A stretch of DNA of 64,000 nt from Bacteroidota bacterium. Lineage in GTDB: Bacteria > Bacteroidota > Ignavibacteria > Ignavibacteriales > Ignavibacteriaceae. Location of the stretch: positions 62,001-126,000 of the forward strand of contig JAKAGV010000003.1 of NCBI GenBank assembly GCA_021815405.1. Direction: 5' to 3'. The notes beneath the pieces were generated by a model. That model worked only from the letters and a program-made list of their open reading frames with translations, ran no database searches and was not told the DNA's origin. The translations under genes and the position numbers were made by a program. Within the stretch, counting starts at the first letter, position 1. Each line of letters begins with the position of its first letter. Shown here piece by piece: positions 59,613-64,000 of this stretch.

Positions 59613-62033
59613 ATGGAACAAAAGCTTAAGCCGACCTCCGACTACAAACAACTTTCAATAGAAGACACATTAAAATTTTTAGGAGCCACAGAAAACGGAT
59701 TGACCGATACTGAGGTTAAAAACCGATTCAAAATATTCGGCTACAATAAGACTGAAGAGAAAAAGAAAAATCCCATTATTCAGTTTATTCGCAGATTTTG
59801 GGGTCCGATGCCTTGGCTGTTAGAATTGGCTATGGCGCTTTCATTTTTCCTCGGTCATGAAGTTGAGGGAATAATAATATTTGCTCTTTTAGTAATCAAC
59901 GCAATAATTGGATTTATGCATTCGCGCGGCTCTCAAAAGGCTGTTGATCTGCTAAAACAACGTCTTGCTATTAAAGCAAAAGTTTTAAGAAACGGCGATT
60001 GGAATTTAATCGAATCAAGTGAAGTGGTTCCTGGTGATGTAATTGTAGTTAAGCTTGGGGATATAATTCCTGCCGACGCAAAAATTCTAAGCGGCGAACT
60101 TTCGATTGATGACTCAGCATTAACAGGAGAATCTTTGCCGGTAGAAAGTAAAGCTTCAGATGTAGTTTATTCAGGATCAGTAGTTAGGCAGGGAGAAGCT
60201 CGCTGTGTAGTAATTAATACAGGAGCTAATACTTATTTTGGAAGAACTGCAGAGCTAGTAAAGATTGCAAAGCCGAAATCTCATCAGGAAGAGATTATGC
60301 TTACAATCGTAAAGTATATGATGTACCTTGGTATTGTCGCATCAATTATCGTAGCGGTTTATGCGTTTGTAATTCATGACAGCATTTTGTTAATACTTAC
60401 TTTCACTGTTATTTTCTTAATGGGTGCAGTGCCTGTCGCTCTTCCTGCCGTAATGACTATTGTCCAAGCAGTAACCGGAATAAAACTTGCCGAAGAAGGC
60501 GTGCTAGTTACACGGCTGGATTCAATAGAAGATGCAGCATCTATTAGCATTTTATGTCTTGATAAAACGGGCACAATTACTCAGAATAAATTATCTGTTC
60601 TCGATAGTGTCCCTTTCCCAGGATTTACTAAGGAAGATGTTGTTTCATTTGCCAAATTAGCCTCCCGTGCAGAAGGAATGGATTTAATCGATACCGCCAT
60701 TATTGAATATGCGAATAACTTAGGAGTTAATCATGCTGCCGATAAACAGATAGATTATACTCCGTTTAATCCGGCTATACGAAGAACCGAAGCTGTTGTA
60801 GAATCAGGTGATCATAAATATAAAGTAATTAAAGGTGCAGCTCAGGTAATCATTCCAATGTGCAAAGGAGTAGATAGTTCTCTGCTTGATATGGCAAATA
60901 ATTCTATACAGGAATTTTCTAAAAAAGGTTATAGAACGATTGCGGTTGCAAAATCGGAAAACGGTAAATTTGATGAGTTAAAACTTGCCGGTCTTTTACC
61001 GCTTGCAGATCCGCCTCGACCAGATTCCAAGACGATGATTGAAGAAGCCAGACAACTTGGTGTAAAATCAATTATGCTTACAGGAGACAATATTTCAATC
61101 GCAAAAGAAATTGCGCAGCAGGTTGGTTTGGGTAATAACATCATCAAGTTGAAAGATATTGAAGGTCTGAAACCCGAAGAACAAATAAAGGTTGTTAATG
61201 AAATAAGCGGCATTGCAGAAATTTATCCGGAAGATAAATATAAAATTGTTAAGCTTTTACAGTCGGAGGGTTTCTTGGTTGGAATGACCGGCGACGGTGT
61301 AAATGATGCCCCGGCATTAAAGCAGGCAGAGATGGGTATTGCAGTAAGTAATGCTACAGATGTTGCCAAGGCATCTGCAAGCGTAGTGTTGACCGAATCC
61401 GGTGTGAGTGAAATTGTTGAAGGAATAAAAAGAAGCCGCGAAACTTATCAACGAATGCTGACCTGGGTTATCAATAAAATTACTAAAGTAATTCAAGTTA
61501 TCGGCGTACTTACAGTCGGTTTCTTTATGACAAAGGAAATGGTGCTTTCACTTCTTGGAATGTCTCTGCTGGTATTCGCAAATGATTTTGTCACGATGTC
61601 TTTAGCAACCGATAATGTTAAGCATACGGACGATCCAAATAAATGGGATGTTAAAAATATTACCTTTGCTTCATTAGTAATTGGAGTACTGCTGGTATTT
61701 CAGGGAATTATTGCGATAATTATCGGCAGACATTATTTTCATATGGATTTAAGGATGCTTCAAACTTTTATGATGTTGACCCTGGTATTTACAAGTCAGT
61801 TTAGAGTTCTCATTGTAAGAGAAAGAAAATATTTCTGGGCATCATTTCCAGGTAAAGCTTTGATGGCATCAACAACGATAAGCATAATAGTCTTTGGTTT
61901 GCTGGTGTTATACGGAATATTTGTTTCACCTCTTACTTTGACTCAGGTTGCGGTGTCATTAATATTCTCGGCAATATTCACCTTCGCTATTGATATTCCA
62001 AAGTACATTGCCTTTAAGAAGTTTGGGCTTTAA
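59613..62033 (+). CDS. Plasma-membrane-type proton-exporting P-type ATPase (P3A)
   Basis: The 806-aa ATPase has the actuator motif LTGESLPVE, the phosphorylated Asp317 in LCLDKTGTITQNK, hinge motif MTGDGVNDAPALK and about ten transmembrane segments. GAVPVALPAVMTIV in helix 4 and the helix-6 segment FANDFVTMSLATDNV, with the conserved Asp, are typical of the P3A H+-ATPases. It would export protons to drive symport or control pH. Its stop is 7 nt from the stop of the convergent antiporter, leaving no room for a terminator. Confidence 0.92.
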   Translation: MEQKLKPTSDYKQLSIEDTLKFLGATENGLTDTEVKNRFKIFGYNKTEEKKKNPIIQFIRRFWGPMPWLLELAMALSFFLGHEVEGIIIFALLVINAIIGFMHSRGSQKAVDLLKQRLAIKAKVLRNGDWNLIESSEVVPGDVIVVKLGDIIPADAKILSGELSIDDSALTGESLPVESKASDVVYSGSVVRQGEARCVVINTGANTYFGRTAELVKIAKPKSHQEEIMLTIVKYMMYLGIVASIIVAVYAFVIHDSILLILTFTVIFLMGAVPVALPAVMTIVQAVTGIKLAEEGVLVTRLDSIEDAASISILCLDKTGTITQNKLSVLDSVPFPGFTKEDVVSFAKLASRAEGMDLIDTAIIEYANNLGVNHAADKQIDYTPFNPAIRRTEAVVESGDHKYKVIKGAAQVIIPMCKGVDSSLLDMANNSIQEFSKKGYRTIAVAKSENGKFDELKLAGLLPLADPPRPDSKTMIEEARQLGVKSIMLTGDNISIAKEIAQQVGLGNNIIKLKDIEGLKPEEQIKVVNEISGIAEIYPEDKYKIVKLLQSEGFLVGMTGDGVNDAPALKQAEMGIAVSNATDVAKASASVVLTESGVSEIVEGIKRSRETYQRMLTWVINKITKVIQVIGVLTVGFFMTKEMVLSLLGMSLLVFANDFVTMSLATDNVKHTDDPNKWDVKNITFASLVIGVLLVFQGIIAIIIGRHYFHMDLRMLQTFMMLTLVFTSQFRVLIVRERKYFWASFPGKALMASTTISIIVFGLLVLYGIFVSPLTLTQVAVSLIFSAIFTFAIDIPKYIAFKKFGL

Positions 62034-62040
62034 ATATTTC

Positions 62041-64000
62041 TTACTGAATATATTTTCTTAAGATCAGTAGCGAAGCCGGGCATTCTCGCGCAAGCCTTTC
62101 ATGCCGCTTGCTGAACAATGAAGGCTCCAGCCCCCAGGTTTCTGAAAAGCCTACTACTACCAGATCGTAATTAGATTTTGAAATCTTTACTGCCGTTTCC
62201 AAAGGTGTATCGCTTTCAACAGTATGCAATTTTAAATTATCTTCCGGAAATTCTTCAATTCCGTTAATAACTATTGTATTAGTGTCTGATATTGTTCCTT
62301 CAGTCTCTCCAGCAGATGATGCCTTTCCTTCTGCTTTTGGTTTTACTATATGAAGTAAGGTTATAGTTGCATCGATGTTGCGAGCTATTTGATGGGCTAA
62401 TGTTAATGCCCCTCTATCATGAACTCCGTCTCTGAACGGAACGAGTATATTTTTATACGGCTGAAACTTTCTTTCGAGATAAACACATACATCCGATTTT
62501 GCTTCTTTCATTACTTCATTCACGGTTCCGCTTAAGATGCTTTCACTCATAATTGGTTTATGCCAGCCCATTAAAATTAATCCGGCTCCTTTAATTGAAG
62601 CAATCTGGATTATATCGTCGGCAGCATTTCTGGTTGCCAGTGAGAGAGGACTAACGTTAATAGAATTCTCTTCTGCATATTTAAGAAGAGGCTGAAAGGC
62701 TTCTATAGATTTTGCAGTGCCGTTCTGTTCGGCTAGATTTGTTATAGAAATTTCGTTTCCCCTGAGCAAGTGAAGAGCGTAAACTTTCAACTCCTGTTTA
62801 GGTGCAATAGCTGAAGCTATTTTCAAAAGCCCGGGACCTGAAGACGGAAATGAAACAGGAATTAATATCCTGAATTTTTGCTTTTCCTTATCGGCTTCCT
62901 CCATTTCTTTACGAATTAATTTAGCAGGATAAATCCATTCGAAAAACGGAGTAGTCATAAAAGTGGTTACTAACGCCATCAAAACCATCATAGTGAACAG
63001 AGCATGAGAAATTACTCCGAACTGTAAACCGATAGATAAAATAATTAATTCCATCAAGCCGCGAGTATTCATCAAAATTCCAAGGCCAAAGGATTCCCGC
63101 CAATGCAATTTAGAAAGCTTCGCGGCAATAGTTGAACCGCCTAATTTTCCAATTACCGCTGCGGCTAAAATCAGTCCGAAGAAGAACCACATCCCGGAGC
63201 CGTTTAACAGACCAATACTTGTATTTAATCCGGTTAAGGCAAAAAATATCGGCAAAAGCAGTACAACAGTTACATCGTTCAACTTCTCAATTATCGCTCC
63301 GAGAAAATATTTATTTCTTGGCATCATTGCGCCCATAAAGAAGGCACCGAAGAGTGCGTGGATACCGAGCCATTCGGTTGTCCATGCCGAAGCAAACATT
63401 AGAAGAAGCACTGCGCCGAGGATATCATTTGTTAATTTATTCCCCTGGTTCTTATAATAAGTTTCCAGCTTTGAAATGATTGGTCTAATGATAAATATCA
63501 TTAACAAAATAAAAATAACTGCGCCTGCAATTGTAGCCCAGAATGGAATTTTATGTCCGCCGGCTTCAGTAGCAGATAAACCAGCGCGAACAACTGCAAC
63601 AACTATAGCCAGAATACTCCAAGCAGTAACATCATCAACTGCAGCACATGCAATTGTAACTGTTCCGATCTTAGTCTTAATTAAATTCTTCTCGCTTAAA
63701 ATTCTTGCAAGAACCGGGAAGGCTGTTATACTCATTGAGGCGCCCATAAATAAGGCAAAAGCCGTGAATGTAACCGGTTGACTTGAAAGCAGCGGGAAAA
63801 GGTATAAAGCGAGTATAGTTCCCAGCATAAAAGGTAAAACGATACTAACGTGACTTATAAGTACTGCTGCATGTCCTCTTCCTTTTAGAAGCTTAGGGTC
63901 AAGCTCCAATCCAACTATGAACATAAATAGAAGAAGCCCTAACTGACTTAGTATATTCAAATATTTTAGGCTTGAGACCGGAAAAATAAATGCAAATGCA
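62041..64000 (-). CDS. CPA2-type cation:proton antiporter with C-terminal USP domains (5' end outside window)
   Basis: The frame continues open past the right edge (upstream codons read AFAFIFPVSSLKY), so the N terminus is missing. The membrane part has the CPA2 pattern LGLLLFMFIVGLELDPKLL and, further on, VTIACAAVDDVTAWSILAIV with the two adjacent Asp of the ion-binding site. The C-terminal half (about residues 370-639 of the visible frame) shows two universal-stress-protein-like domains (RNAADDIIQIASIKGAGLILMG; NILVPFRDGVHDRGALTLA). Similar layout to plant CHX and bacterial Na+/H+ antiporters. Likely regulates Na+/K+ and pH. Confidence 0.92.
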   Translation of the reverse strand, partial: AFAFIFPVSSLKYLNILSQLGLLLFMFIVGLELDPKLLKGRGHAAVLISHVSIVLPFMLGTILALYLFPLLSSQPVTFTAFALFMGASMSITAFPVLARILSEKNLIKTKIGTVTIACAAVDDVTAWSILAIVVAVVRAGLSATEAGGHKIPFWATIAGAVIFILLMIFIIRPIISKLETYYKNQGNKLTNDILGAVLLLMFASAWTTEWLGIHALFGAFFMGAMMPRNKYFLGAIIEKLNDVTVVLLLPIFFALTGLNTSIGLLNGSGMWFFFGLILAAAVIGKLGGSTIAAKLSKLHWRESFGLGILMNTRGLMELIILSIGLQFGVISHALFTMMVLMALVTTFMTTPFFEWIYPAKLIRKEMEEADKEKQKFRILIPVSFPSSGPGLLKIASAIAPKQELKVYALHLLRGNEISITNLAEQNGTAKSIEAFQPLLKYAEENSINVSPLSLATRNAADDIIQIASIKGAGLILMGWHKPIMSESILSGTVNEVMKEAKSDVCVYLERKFQPYKNILVPFRDGVHDRGALTLAHQIARNIDATITLLHIVKPKAEGKASSAGETEGTISDTNTIVINGIEEFPEDNLKLHTVESDTPLETAVKISKSNYDLVVVGFSETWGLEPSLFSKRHERLARECPASLLILRKYIQ

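Noticed and set aside
1-64000. CRISPR arrays, insertion sequences, prophage or integrase genes
   Set aside because: No series of regularly spaced direct repeats, no transposase or integrase reading frame, and gene order is conserved over the first 21 kb.

Overview
The window (about 38-40% G+C by eye) fits a member of the Ignavibacteria/Chlorobi side of the FCB superphylum. The reasons are a 284-aa Bacteroidetes-style primary sigma factor, a secreted protein with a C-terminal type IX secretion sorting domain, an ExbB-ExbD-ExbD-TonB-PstS-like-TPR cluster of the kind seen in Bacteroidetes/Chlorobi, and a -10 region (TATATTTG) before rpsL that satisfies both the E. coli and the Bacteroidetes consensus. 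The species cannot be named from the sequence alone.

Positions 1-21300 hold a nearly complete transcription/translation superoperon on the + strand. It starts with the 3' end of rpoC and a terminator, followed by a strong promoter and then rpsL-rpsG-fusA-tuf, the S10 genes (rpsJ to rpsQ), the spc genes (rplN to secY), and map-infA-rpmJ-rpsM-rpsK-rpsD-rpoA-rplQ. It ends at a hairpin terminator whose T-tract touches the engB start codon. A complete tRNA-Gln(TTG) gene lies between rplR and rpsE, inside the spc operon.

Positions 21300-28330 (+ strand) carry engB, a membrane GAF/GAF/degenerate-GGDEF protein, deoB, two EutN/CcmL-type microcompartment vertex proteins with no other shell gene, the primary sigma factor, an NlpC/P60 lipoprotein and a secreted rhodanese.

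Positions 28490-38060 (- strand) contain a KinB-like histidine kinase and NtrC-family response regulator. Downstream is a probable sigma-54-controlled unit: exbB-exbD-exbD-tonB, a 30-aa ORF, a 66-aa membrane protein, a PstS-like lipoprotein, a TPR protein, a 47-aa membrane protein and ppa. Between regulator and exbB are two identical 17-bp palindromes 53 bp apart and a -24/-12-like element. Together these form a testable regulatory circuit that I regard as the most interesting part of the window.

Positions 38280-49230 are mixed: TPR protein, small lipoprotein, isochorismatase-fold hydrolase, a C39-like cysteine peptidase divergent from a Ddl-like ATP-grasp ligase, an MFS transporter, a DedA protein, a T9SS cargo protein and a second TonB-ExbD-ExbB set.

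Positions 49280-64000 are transport and energetics: APC amino-acid transporter, K+-independent membrane pyrophosphatase, a B12-riboswitch-controlled BtuB-like receptor with a candidate S-component (DUF6580-like) and a HAD phosphatase, nicotinate phosphoribosyltransferase, a P3A-type H+-ATPase and a CPA2 antiporter with USP domains that runs off the window edge. No insertion sequence, prophage or CRISPR array was seen.
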